Below are positions 1 to 7,060 of a stretch of DNA of 64,000 bases, piece after piece. The notes below the pieces were generated by a model. The model was not told the origin of the DNA. It worked only from the letters and a program-made list of their open reading frames with translations, and searched no databases. How positions within the stretch are numbered: position 1 is the first letter of the stretch; each line of letters starts with the position of its first letter. Made by a program: the position numbers and the translations under genes. The stretch comes from Bacteroidaceae bacterium (GTDB lineage: Bacteria; Bacteroidota; Bacteroidia; Bacteroidales; Bacteroidaceae), in the NCBI GenBank assembly GCA_017651245.1, contig JAGCDQ010000022.1, forward strand, positions 93,363-157,362, in the 5' to 3' direction.

Positions 1-1162
1 TGACCTTGCCGATGTGATCGCCGTCGTACACGGTCCAGCCACCGCCCAGCGAGGCTTTGAGTCCCTTCTTGTTATCGAAGTTGAGCGAACCCACCACGCC
101 CATGAAGTCATTGTCCAGCTTCTTCTGGTTGATGAGGTCGCCTTTTGTCTTATGGTCGCCTGGTTCTGCGATGTTGAACTGGTAGAGATTCTTGCCAGCC
201 TTGTATTGCTCGTAGTATCCGTCGCCCTTGGTCAGGTGCAAACCTACGTTGAGCGACAGCATCTTACCCAGACCCTGGTTCCAGTGCAACTGATAGTGCT
301 GCTGGTGATAGTTGTCCGTCTGATTGTCGTAGTAGTGGCGATTGCCGTCCGCATCGTAGTATTCGCCGCAGGAGTTGTAGGTGCGTCCGTAGAGGCTCTG
401 CTCATACTTGCTTGTGTAGTTCCAGGCATGATAGGTCTTCTCTTTGCCGTTGAAGGTGATGAACTTCACCACCGTGTTGTTGCCGTAGTAGGCAGCCTGA
501 AGGAAGTAAGAGTTGAGGCGTACGGAGGCACGGTCAATGTAGCCGTCTGTGGCGATGTTGGAGAGCCTTCCCTGCACAGCCCAATGATTGCCCAGCAATC
601 CCGATGTGAAGCGGAACGTTTCCTTGTGTGTGCCAAAGCTGCCTGCCGACATGTCGTAGCCGAACGAAGGCTTCAGGTCGAGGTTGGCCGTCTGGATGTT
701 CACGGTGGCGCCAAACGCTCCCGAACCATTCGTCGATGTGCCTGCACCACGCTGAATCTGGATGTTCTCAGCCGAAGATGCAAAGTCGGGAATGTTCACC
801 CAGAACACCTGAGCACTCTCCGCATCGTTCAAGGGGATGCCGTTTGTCGTCACGTTGATGCGGCTTGGATCCACACCGCGTACTCTCATGCTCGTGTAGC
901 CCATGCCGTTGCCCGCATCGCTCGTCATTGTCACGCTGGGGGTGAGCGAAAGCAAGTAGGGGAGGTCTTTGCCCGTGTTCATCTCGGCAATCTGCTCCTT
1001 GCTCACGTTGGTGTGAGCCACAGGAGTCGTTGCTCCCACACGGGTCGAAACCACGTTCACTCCATCGAGGTTGATTACTTTCAGAGAGTCAGCTTTCCGA
1101 CTCTGCGCCATCATGCCCATAGAACTCAGAAAGAGGCATGCAGCTAAAAATCTTTTTACCAT
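1..1162 (-). CDS. TonB-dependent outer-membrane receptor, N-terminal part (probable thiamine uptake)
   Basis: The gene runs off the left edge of the window, so only about the first 387 residues are seen. It begins with a signal peptide (MVKRFLAACLFLSSMGMMAQ) followed by a plug domain: an early TonB-box-like stretch, then SMRVRGVDPSRINVTTNGIP and the QRGAGTSTNGSGAFGATVNI segment typical of TonB receptor plugs, then the start of the beta barrel. Such receptors import scarce ligands across the outer membrane using TonB energy. The leader contains a TPP riboswitch on the same strand, so the cargo is probably thiamine or a precursor, as described for riboswitch-controlled receptors of Bacteroidetes. 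The start is the ATG at 1162, directly behind the riboswitch. Family assignment is secure; the substrate is inferred from regulation. Confidence 0.9.
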   Translation of the reverse strand, partial: MVKRFLAACLFLSSMGMMAQSRKADSLKVINLDGVNVVSTRVGATTPVAHTNVSKEQIAEMNTGKDLPYLLSLTPSVTMTSDAGNGMGYTSMRVRGVDPSRINVTTNGIPLNDAESAQVFWVNIPDFASSAENIQIQRGAGTSTNGSGAFGATVNIQTANLDLKPSFGYDMSAGSFGTHKETFRFTSGLLGNHWAVQGRLSNIATDGYIDRASVRLNSYFLQAAYYGNNTVVKFITFNGKEKTYHAWNYTSKYEQSLYGRTYNSCGEYYDADGNRHYYDNQTDNYHQQHYQLHWNQGLGKMLSLNVGLHLTKGDGYYEQYKAGKNLYQFNIAEPGDHKTKGDLINQKKLDNDFMGVVGSLNFDNKKGLKASLGGGWTVYDGDHIGKV

Positions 1163-1218
1163 AAAAACTGTAATTTAACTAAAGATTAAACATCCTAAAA
1201 GGGCATGTCCCGTTTAAT

Positions 1219-1290
1219 CGTCCCTACGGCAGCATTACCTGCATCAGGTTCATGGGTATCATCTCAGCCCGCCATAGCGAGCACCCCTTT
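1219..1290 (-). promoter_or_regulatory. TPP (THI-box) riboswitch
   Basis: Read on the minus strand the segment contains the conserved TPP aptamer blocks in the right order: GGGGTGC at the P1/P2 side, GGCTGAGATGATACCC, then GAACCTGATGCAGGTAATGC and CGTAGGGA. It sits between the minus-strand promoter near 1306-1335 and the receptor start at 1162. Binding of thiamine pyrophosphate would switch off the receptor. About 55 nt separate the aptamer from the start codon; I did not see a clear terminator there, so control could be at translation. Confidence 0.95.
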
Positions 1291-1305
1291 AGTTAAAATC
1301 GGGTG

Positions 1306-1335
1306 CAAAGGTACGAAGAAGTGAGCAAAATACAA
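1306..1335 (-). promoter_or_regulatory. Bacteroidetes-type promoter for the riboswitch/receptor transcript
   Basis: On the minus strand a TTG (1333-1335) is followed after 19 nt by TACCTTTG (1313-1306), matching the -33 TTTG / -7 TAnnTTTG pattern of Bacteroidetes primary-sigma promoters. Transcription would start just upstream of the TPP aptamer. Confidence 0.7.
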
Positions 1336-1494
1336 AGAGAAAAGGCTTTTTTTTACTCTTATTGTCGAACGAAAGTACCTTCGGCATAGCCAACAGTACG
1401 ACTTTTTTCTATTTTTTTGTAAATTTGTGCCGTTTTTCAACTTAAGTATTTCCTTTTTCTTACGTAAAGAGGGTAAAAGCAACTCAAAACCAGC

Positions 1495-2004
1495 ATGGAT
1501 AGAACCACATTTGAACAGACCGCAGCGCGACTGCGTCCTCTGATTCTCCGCATCGGACGAAACTTTTTCGGTTCAGCGGATGATGCAGAGGACGTGGCAC
1601 AAGAGACGCTCTTACAATTGTGGAGATACTGTCAGCAACTGGACGAAAACCGAAACGTGGAGGCGTTGGCGGTGAGGGTGGCAAAAAACTGCTGTGTGAA
1701 CATGAAACGACGGCAACACCTCACACTGATGAGGGAGACGGACAGCATGAGCGAGACTCATCCAACGCCACATCTCTCCCCGCACGAGGAAGCGGAACGG
1801 CAGGAAGGTCTGAAAGCCCTGGATGAAGCCATCGGTCAGTTGCAACCCCGTGAACGCCAACTCTTCGAGATGCGACAGCAAGACGGACTCTCAACCGAAG
1901 AAATCGCCCAACAGACGGGCATCCCGAAAGCCTCAGTGCAAAGCATGGTGGCAATGGCGAGAAAGAAAGTGTTTAACGAAATGAAAAGGAGAATGAACTT
2001 ATGA
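1495..2004 (+). CDS. RNA polymerase ECF sigma factor
   Basis: A 169-residue sigma-70 family protein with only regions 2 and 4, the size of ECF factors. Region 2 shows DDAEDVAQETLLQLWRY (about residues 29-45), the core-binding and -10 recognition helix. Region 4 shows ERQLFEMRQQDGLSTEEIAQ followed by a helix-turn-helix near the C-terminus. Its last codons overlap the next gene by 4 nt (ATGA), and that next gene has one membrane segment, so the pair is a classic sigma/anti-sigma unit. A TAAATTTG element at 1420-1427 could be its promoter. Its targets are not known. Confidence 0.95.
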   Translation: MDRTTFEQTAARLRPLILRIGRNFFGSADDAEDVAQETLLQLWRYCQQLDENRNVEALAVRVAKNCCVNMKRRQHLTLMRETDSMSETHPTPHLSPHEEAERQEGLKALDEAIGQLQPRERQLFEMRQQDGLSTEEIAQQTGIPKASVQSMVAMARKKVFNEMKRRMNL

Positions 2005-2663
2005 CTCAGAAAGACGTCAATAGACTCATCGATAAATATATGGAAGGCGAGACCTCACCACAGGAGGAACGCCAGCTTTCCATCGAGGTGAATCGCCCTG
2101 ATGCTCCTGCCGAGTGGAAAATCATCGCTGAGATGCTGGGCGACCTCACGTTGGGTGAAGCCCTCTACGACCAGACAATGGCTGAGCGCAAACGCATCAA
2201 GATCCGTCGCTATGTGGGGTGGGGTGTTGCAGTGGCTGCCTGCCTGACTTTGTGGTTCGTCCTCGGCAAGCTCGTTCCTGAAACTCCTCAGCAAGACACT
2301 ACCCCTCAGATTGCCCAACGACCAACAGTCGTGAAGCCTGAAGAGAAAGAAGCGACTCCTGTGATGGCACCTGCATCCCCTGCGTTGGAACAAGTGGCAT
2401 ACACGACTCCTACCAAACGTATGAAGCGCAAGCATCGCCGACAAGCGACTCCTGTGATGGTAGAAACCATCGAAACGGAGGTGATGCCTGAATTGCCACA
2501 AGTGAGCGAGGAAGAACTGGCGCAGGTGGAGAAAGACTACCAGATGTGGCAGCTTAAACAAGCCATCCTGATGGAGAAAATCGAAATGGATGCCGCAACG
2601 ATGGCGTTGAATAAAAAGTATGAAGCTTATCTCGAAGAATATAGTAATTGTATTGAAATTTAA
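2001..2663 (+). CDS. Probable membrane-bound anti-sigma factor
   Basis: A 220-residue protein translationally coupled to the sigma factor (ATGA overlap). The N-terminal 70 residues are cytoplasmic and contain KYMEGETSPQEERQL, the short helical start common in Bacteroidetes anti-sigma proteins. One membrane helix lies at about residues 72-90 (GWGVAVAACLTLWFVLGKLV). The rest is a periplasmic Pro/Thr-rich stretch followed by a charged helical tail. No zinc-binding anti-sigma motif is present. The role is inferred from position and topology. Confidence 0.7.
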   Translation: MTQKDVNRLIDKYMEGETSPQEERQLSIEVNRPDAPAEWKIIAEMLGDLTLGEALYDQTMAERKRIKIRRYVGWGVAVAACLTLWFVLGKLVPETPQQDTTPQIAQRPTVVKPEEKEATPVMAPASPALEQVAYTTPTKRMKRKHRRQATPVMVETIETEVMPELPQVSEEELAQVEKDYQMWQLKQAILMEKIEMDAATMALNKKYEAYLEEYSNCIEI

Positions 2664-2683
2664 TCACTAAAAGAAGAAGGAAT

Positions 2684-3802
2684 ATGAAAACAAGAAACAT
2701 CCGCTATGCAGCATTGTTGCTGGCAGCAATCGTGAGCCTGAACATGTCGGCTCAGAAGAATGTGCTCAAGGCATTTGAGAAGTTCAAGAACTCAAAAGGT
2801 GTGACCATCACGAACACCGTTCGCGAACAGGGCAAGACCAGTGCGCTCGATCCCTGGCGATGCAACATCGTGGAATTCAAAGTGATTCCAGGCGCAGGAT
2901 ATGTCACGATGACGAAGGAACTGCGAGATGCGTTCGAGCAGGACAGTCAAGACGCAGACGTGACCTACTACGGCCAGATGAAGGGACTTTCGGAGAATGC
3001 CACGGAGGAGGAGAAGGCGAAGTACAAGAAGACCATCGTGCGCTACAATGACCAAGATGACCCCATCGTGATTGGCGAGAACACGACCTACGATGTGCTG
3101 GTGCTCCGCAGCAACTCCAAGGAGAATACCCAGAACCGTATCGTGGTGGCTGTGGAGTGGAAACTGGAAGGCAAGTCTGGCAGCTGGAGGGGTAATCTGT
3201 TCGAGATTGAAGGACCCAACGACTTTGTGAGAACTTCCACCGCATCCCCAACAGGCGAAAAGGTGCTGGTTGATGACTTCGTCACCCGCATGACCTTCTA
3301 TCGCGATCACTACAAGTACTCGGACAGCGCCGAAGACAAGGCTCTGCTGGTGAGCATGCTCGACTATCTGACTTTCTATGCCCCCACCGTGTCGGAGAAT
3401 GAGAAGGCGATTGCGCGCAACATCCTCAGAGAGATGGAACAGGGACAAGATGGCGCTGTGTCACCTGGCATCGTCATGAACCAAAATCTGATTGCACAGG
3501 GTTTCCAGGTGTTGGATCCGAATGGTGCGGGTAGGGTGGATGGCGCCTTGGTGCTGGAACGACTGGACAGCTATTACAAGGAATTCAGGAGAGAAACCAT
3601 CATATCCATGCAGCAACAGGTGCTGAATCGTATGGCGGAATATATCCGTGCCCAGCAGGAAAAGGGCATGAGTGACGCCATCTTCAACAAAGTGGTCAAG
3701 ATTCTGGGCGATTGGAAAAGCGCATGTACCATCATCGCACATAAACAATACATCTCTAATATTCTCCTGAACATGGAAAGGAAACAAAACGGTGTGCATT
3801 AA
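2684..3802 (+). CDS. Secreted protein of unknown function in the sigma/anti-sigma operon
   Basis: A 372-residue protein with a clear signal peptide (RYAALLLAAIVSLNMSAQ) and no further membrane segments. I do not recognise a domain with confidence. The first third contains the short phrase KFKNSKGVTITNTVREQGK, reminiscent of small Bacteroides secreted proteins (DUF5024-like), and the C-terminal half is largely helical. It follows the anti-sigma gene by 20 nt, so it is probably part of the same transcript and may be an output or sensor of that sigma system. Confidence 0.6.
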   Translation: MKTRNIRYAALLLAAIVSLNMSAQKNVLKAFEKFKNSKGVTITNTVREQGKTSALDPWRCNIVEFKVIPGAGYVTMTKELRDAFEQDSQDADVTYYGQMKGLSENATEEEKAKYKKTIVRYNDQDDPIVIGENTTYDVLVLRSNSKENTQNRIVVAVEWKLEGKSGSWRGNLFEIEGPNDFVRTSTASPTGEKVLVDDFVTRMTFYRDHYKYSDSAEDKALLVSMLDYLTFYAPTVSENEKAIARNILREMEQGQDGAVSPGIVMNQNLIAQGFQVLDPNGAGRVDGALVLERLDSYYKEFRRETIISMQQQVLNRMAEYIRAQQEKGMSDAIFNKVVKILGDWKSACTIIAHKQYISNILLNMERKQNGVH

Positions 3803-3804
3803 TT

Positions 3805-3834
3805 TTGTACTTTCTTCAATTATTCGTAACTTTG
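3805..3834 (+). promoter_or_regulatory. Bacteroidetes-type promoter of pepO
   Basis: TTG at 3805-3807, 19-nt spacer, then TAACTTTG at 3827-3834. This is a near-consensus -33/-7 pair placed about 20 nt upstream of the peptidase start codon. Confidence 0.75.
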
Positions 3835-3853
3835 CCGCCTAATTGAAAAAGAA

Positions 3854-5881
3854 ATGATGAAAACTAAAAACATTTTGATGATGATGACAATGGTAGCATC
3901 GACGATGGCGAATGCCCAGACGATGGGCATCAAGTTGGAGAATATGGACATGACCGCCAAGCCTGGCACGGACTTTTATCAATATGCCTGTGGCGGATGG
4001 TTGAAGAACAACCCCTTGCGTCCTGAGTTTTCAAGGTATGGAAGTTTCGACGTGGTGGCGGAAGAGAACCAGAAACGCATCCGTGAGATTATCGAAGGAC
4101 TGGCGGCTCAGCCACAGGAGAAGGGTTCACTGGGACAGAAGATTGGCGACCTCTATGCCCTAAGGATGGATTCCGTGCGCCAGAACAAGGATGGCGTGAC
4201 GCCTGTAATGGTGGACTTGAAACGTGTGGCGGCTGTGAAAACCAAAGCTGAACTGAAGGAGTTGATCAACCAGATGAACGTGGAAGGTGTGGGCTTTGGA
4301 GAGCTGTGGGGCAGCTATGTGGGTGCCGACATGATGGAATCCACACAAAACATATTGGAACTCTCACAAGGTGGCTATTCGTTGGAACGTGACTACTACG
4401 TGAAGGAAGATGAGGAGAACAAGAAAATCTTGGATGCCTACAGGAAACATATCGTGAAGATGTTCCAGTTTGTGGGCGAGACGCCAGCCGATGCTCAAAA
4501 GAAGATGGAGAACGTGGTGGCGTTGGAGATGAGGATGGCAAAGGCTGGACGTGACAATGTGGCGTTGCGTGATGTTGCCTCAAACTACCATAAGATGTCT
4601 TTTGCTGACTTTACAAAGGAGTATGCAGGCTATGATTGGAAGACATACTTTGACGTGCAGGGTCTCACAGAGATTGACTCCCTTTCCGTGGGTCAGCCTG
4701 AAGCCATCAAGGAGGCGTTGAAGGTGTGGGAAGACACATCTGTGGAAGTGCTGAAAGACTGGTTGCAATGGCAGATACTGGATTCGGCTGGTTCCATGCT
4801 GGGTGATGAAGTGTATGAGGAGGTGTTCGACTTCAATGGTCGCATCCTGACAGGTGCCAAAGAACCACGTCCTCGTTGGAAGCGCAGTGTGAGCATTGTG
4901 AACAGCGTGTTGGGCGAGGCTGTGGGACAAATCTATGTGGAGAAATACTTTCCACCAGCCAACAAGGCACGTATGGAGCAACTGATCAAGAACCTCCAGA
5001 TTGCGCTGGGAGAACGCATCGACGCACAGGAATGGATGAGCGAATCGACCAAGAAGGCTGCCCACGAGAAACTGGATGCCTTCTATGTGAAGGTGGGTTA
5101 TCCCAACAAGTGGCGTGACTATTCGAAGATGAACATCGACCCCGAGAAGACACTCTACGAGAACATGAAGGAGGTGGCGAAGTGGGCTCATGCCGATATG
5201 CTGGAACGCAAGTGGAAGAAGCCTGTGGACAGGGATGAGTGGTACATGAACCCACAGACGGTGAATGCCTATTACAACCCCACAACCAACGAGATTTGCT
5301 TCCCTGCTGGTATCCTTCAATACCCATTCTTTGACATGGACGCAGATGATGCCTTCAACTATGGAGCAATTGGTGTAGTGATTGGTCATGAGATGTCGCA
5401 TGGCTTCGACGACCAAGGTCGCCAGTTTGATAAGGATGGTAACTTCCGTGATTGGTGGGCAGAAGGGGATGGAGACCAATACAACGAGCGTGCTCAGGTC
5501 ATCAAGGACTTCTTTTCTGCCATCAAGGTGCTGCCCGACTTGAATGCAAATGGTGATCTCTGTTGTGGCGAGAACTTAGGTGATCATGGTGGTCTGAAGT
5601 TTGCATATACTGCTTTCAAGAATGCCACCAAGGAACATCCGCTGCCTGTGAAGGACGGTTTCACGCCTGAACAACGCTTCTTCTTGGCATACGCAGGGGT
5701 GTGGGCAAGTAACATCACAGAGGAGGCCATCCGCAACCTCACCACTTCTGACCCGCATTCATTGTGCAAGTGGCGCGTGAATGGTGCCCTTCCTTTGGTC
5801 GATGCTTGGTATGAGGCATTTGGCATCACAGAAAAAGACCCCATGTTTGTTCCGAAAGAGAAACGTGTGAAAATTTGGTGA
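3854..5881 (+). CDS. pepO: M13 family zinc metallopeptidase (PepO/neprilysin-like)
   Basis: A 675-residue secreted endopeptidase of the neprilysin family, near the usual length. The signal peptide ends at STMANAQ. The zinc site is complete: VIGHEMSHGFD gives His512, Glu513 and His516, and GENLGDHGG gives the third ligand Glu573 with Asp577. The substrate-binding NAYYNP motif lies about 75 residues before HExxH, and the C-terminal segment LCKWRVNGALPLVDAWYEAF matches the family end. It should cut short peptides in the periplasm or at the cell surface. It has its own promoter and a strong terminator, so it is probably monocistronic. Confidence 0.95.
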   Translation: MMKTKNILMMMTMVASTMANAQTMGIKLENMDMTAKPGTDFYQYACGGWLKNNPLRPEFSRYGSFDVVAEENQKRIREIIEGLAAQPQEKGSLGQKIGDLYALRMDSVRQNKDGVTPVMVDLKRVAAVKTKAELKELINQMNVEGVGFGELWGSYVGADMMESTQNILELSQGGYSLERDYYVKEDEENKKILDAYRKHIVKMFQFVGETPADAQKKMENVVALEMRMAKAGRDNVALRDVASNYHKMSFADFTKEYAGYDWKTYFDVQGLTEIDSLSVGQPEAIKEALKVWEDTSVEVLKDWLQWQILDSAGSMLGDEVYEEVFDFNGRILTGAKEPRPRWKRSVSIVNSVLGEAVGQIYVEKYFPPANKARMEQLIKNLQIALGERIDAQEWMSESTKKAAHEKLDAFYVKVGYPNKWRDYSKMNIDPEKTLYENMKEVAKWAHADMLERKWKKPVDRDEWYMNPQTVNAYYNPTTNEICFPAGILQYPFFDMDADDAFNYGAIGVVIGHEMSHGFDDQGRQFDKDGNFRDWWAEGDGDQYNERAQVIKDFFSAIKVLPDLNANGDLCCGENLGDHGGLKFAYTAFKNATKEHPLPVKDGFTPEQRFFLAYAGVWASNITEEAIRNLTTSDPHSLCKWRVNGALPLVDAWYEAFGITEKDPMFVPKEKRVKIW

Positions 5882-5887
5882 AAAATC

Positions 5888-5929
5888 GGGGGAAAAGTCA
5901 TGTAAAATGGACTTTCTCCCCCTTTTTTT
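5888..5929 (+). terminator. Intrinsic terminator after pepO
   Basis: A stem of GGGGGAAAAGTC against GACTTTCTCCCCC followed by a run of seven T. Confidence 0.9.
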
Positions 5930-5993
5930 GTGTTTTTTTAAGAAAAAAGTAAAAAAAATCCCTTAAATGTGAATGTTGTATTGAAAAAATCTG

Positions 5994-6001
5994 TACCTTT
6001 G
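5994..6001 (+). promoter_or_regulatory. -7 element TACCTTTG for the Gly/Pro-rich secreted protein gene
   Basis: TACCTTTG fits the Bacteroidetes -7 consensus. The upstream -33 element is poor, with TTG triplets at 5976 and 5981 that are closer than usual. Confidence 0.5.
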
Positions 6002-6068
6002 GGACACTAAAACCAAATAACACTAAACCAAATCACTTTATTACAAACCTATCAAACTCTATATGCTT

Positions 6069-6824
6069 ATGAAAAAGTTATTCTTCTCGTTCATGATGTT
6101 GGCAATGGGCTTCTATGCTCAGGCACAGCAGTTGGATGTGTGTACCAAGCCATATGGTGACAATGGCAGCGAAGTCACGGTCATCAAGCCCACAGTCGCC
6201 AATTTCCTTCAGTTGCTCTCCATGAATGAGGAGCAATTCAAGGCAGTTATGGAGGCAAACAAGTACGGTCCACAAATGCCACGAGGCAATGCGATCTCCT
6301 ATTGGAATGGCGGTCCAGACAACTTCCAGTTTGCCAAGTGTGTGAACTCTTTCATTTACAACAGGGACACGAAAGAGGTGCATTTCGCTGTGGGTAATGA
6401 CATGATCTATCCACAAGGTTCCCTCATGGCACTCTATCGTGAATTGCAACCTTATCGTAAGGAGGGGGCAGAGAATGCACGCCCAGGTTTTCCAACTCCA
6501 CCTGCTGCACAGCCCGGTCAGGTGACTCCACCTACAGTACAGCCCGGTCAGGCAACGCCTCCAACGGCACAGCCTGGTCAGGTGACTCCTCCAACAGTAC
6601 GTCCTGGTGCGGGATTTGGTCAAGGTCCTCGTCAGGGTGCAGGACCTGGCAGAAACAGAATGGGTAGAGGCAGAGGAGGCATGGGACGTGGCGGTGCCTT
6701 TGGCAGAGCACGTACTGACACCTTCGAAGTGAAGAACGACGATGGTTCCATCTACACCTTTACCATCACAGCTAACCCACGTTTCTTCTACGTGACGGCA
6801 AAGAAGCAGGAGGCTGCCAAGTAA
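6069..6824 (+). CDS. Secreted protein with Pro-rich decapeptide repeats and Gly/Arg-rich segment
   Basis: About 251 residues, starting at the second ATG (MKKLFFSFMMLAMGFYAQAQ signal peptide); an upstream ATG at 6063 would add two residues. The first 140 residues form a compact domain with no family I recognise. Next come about four QPGQVTPPTV decapeptides, then an Arg/Gly-rich stretch (GRGRGGMGRGG), then a short C-terminal beta-like segment ending FFYVTAKKQEAAK. The 3' end of a second copy of this gene survives at 9488-9664, so the family was once duplicated here. Its function is unknown; the repeat could be a wall- or matrix-spanning linker. Confidence 0.75.
   Translation: MKKLFFSFMMLAMGFYAQAQQLDVCTKPYGDNGSEVTVIKPTVANFLQLLSMNEEQFKAVMEANKYGPQMPRGNAISYWNGGPDNFQFAKCVNSFIYNRDTKEVHFAVGNDMIYPQGSLMALYRELQPYRKEGAENARPGFPTPPAAQPGQVTPPTVQPGQATPPTAQPGQVTPPTVRPGAGFGQGPRQGAGPGRNRMGRGRGGMGRGGAFGRARTDTFEVKNDDGSIYTFTITANPRFFYVTAKKQEAAK
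6510..6609 (+). repeat. 30-bp in-frame tandem repeat encoding QPGQVTPPTV
   Basis: Three full 30-bp units (6510-6539, 6540-6569, 6570-6599) and a degenerate fourth. Units differ mostly at third codon positions. Confidence 0.85.
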
Positions 6825-6846
6825 AGGAATCTCCCAGAAATAGAAA

Positions 6847-6880
6847 CAGGCTACTCTCGATGAGGGTGGCCTGCTTTTAT
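6847..6880 (+). terminator. Intrinsic terminator
   Basis: CAGGCTAC pairs with GTGGCCTG and is followed by CTTTTAT. A paralogous copy follows the gene remnant at 9687-9720. Confidence 0.8.
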
Positions 6881-7016
6881 TCAGATACATTAGGTATCCT
6901 GTTTGACGGGGTATAGATGCCATTTTCTCCTATCCGGAATCATAAAGTCACATTTCTTGTAACTATTCCATAAGTTTTTGTAACGTCACGGAAAGGCGCT
7001 CAAGCAAGATTCTTGC

Positions 7017-7024
7017 TAACTTTG
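7017..7024 (+). promoter_or_regulatory. -7 element TAACTTTG for the CotH-family gene
   Basis: Exact TAnnTTTG match 37 nt before the chosen ATG at 7061. No good -33 element is visible at the usual distance. Confidence 0.5.
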
Positions 7025-7060
7025 CAACACCAATTCGTGATACAACCAAAACTGATAGAT

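Noticed and set aside
14-1147. Long plus-strand frame opposite the TonB receptor
   Set aside because: Antisense reading of a clear receptor gene; composition is unlike a protein. Similar long shadows opposite pepO, GH2, GH30 and dnaK were dropped.
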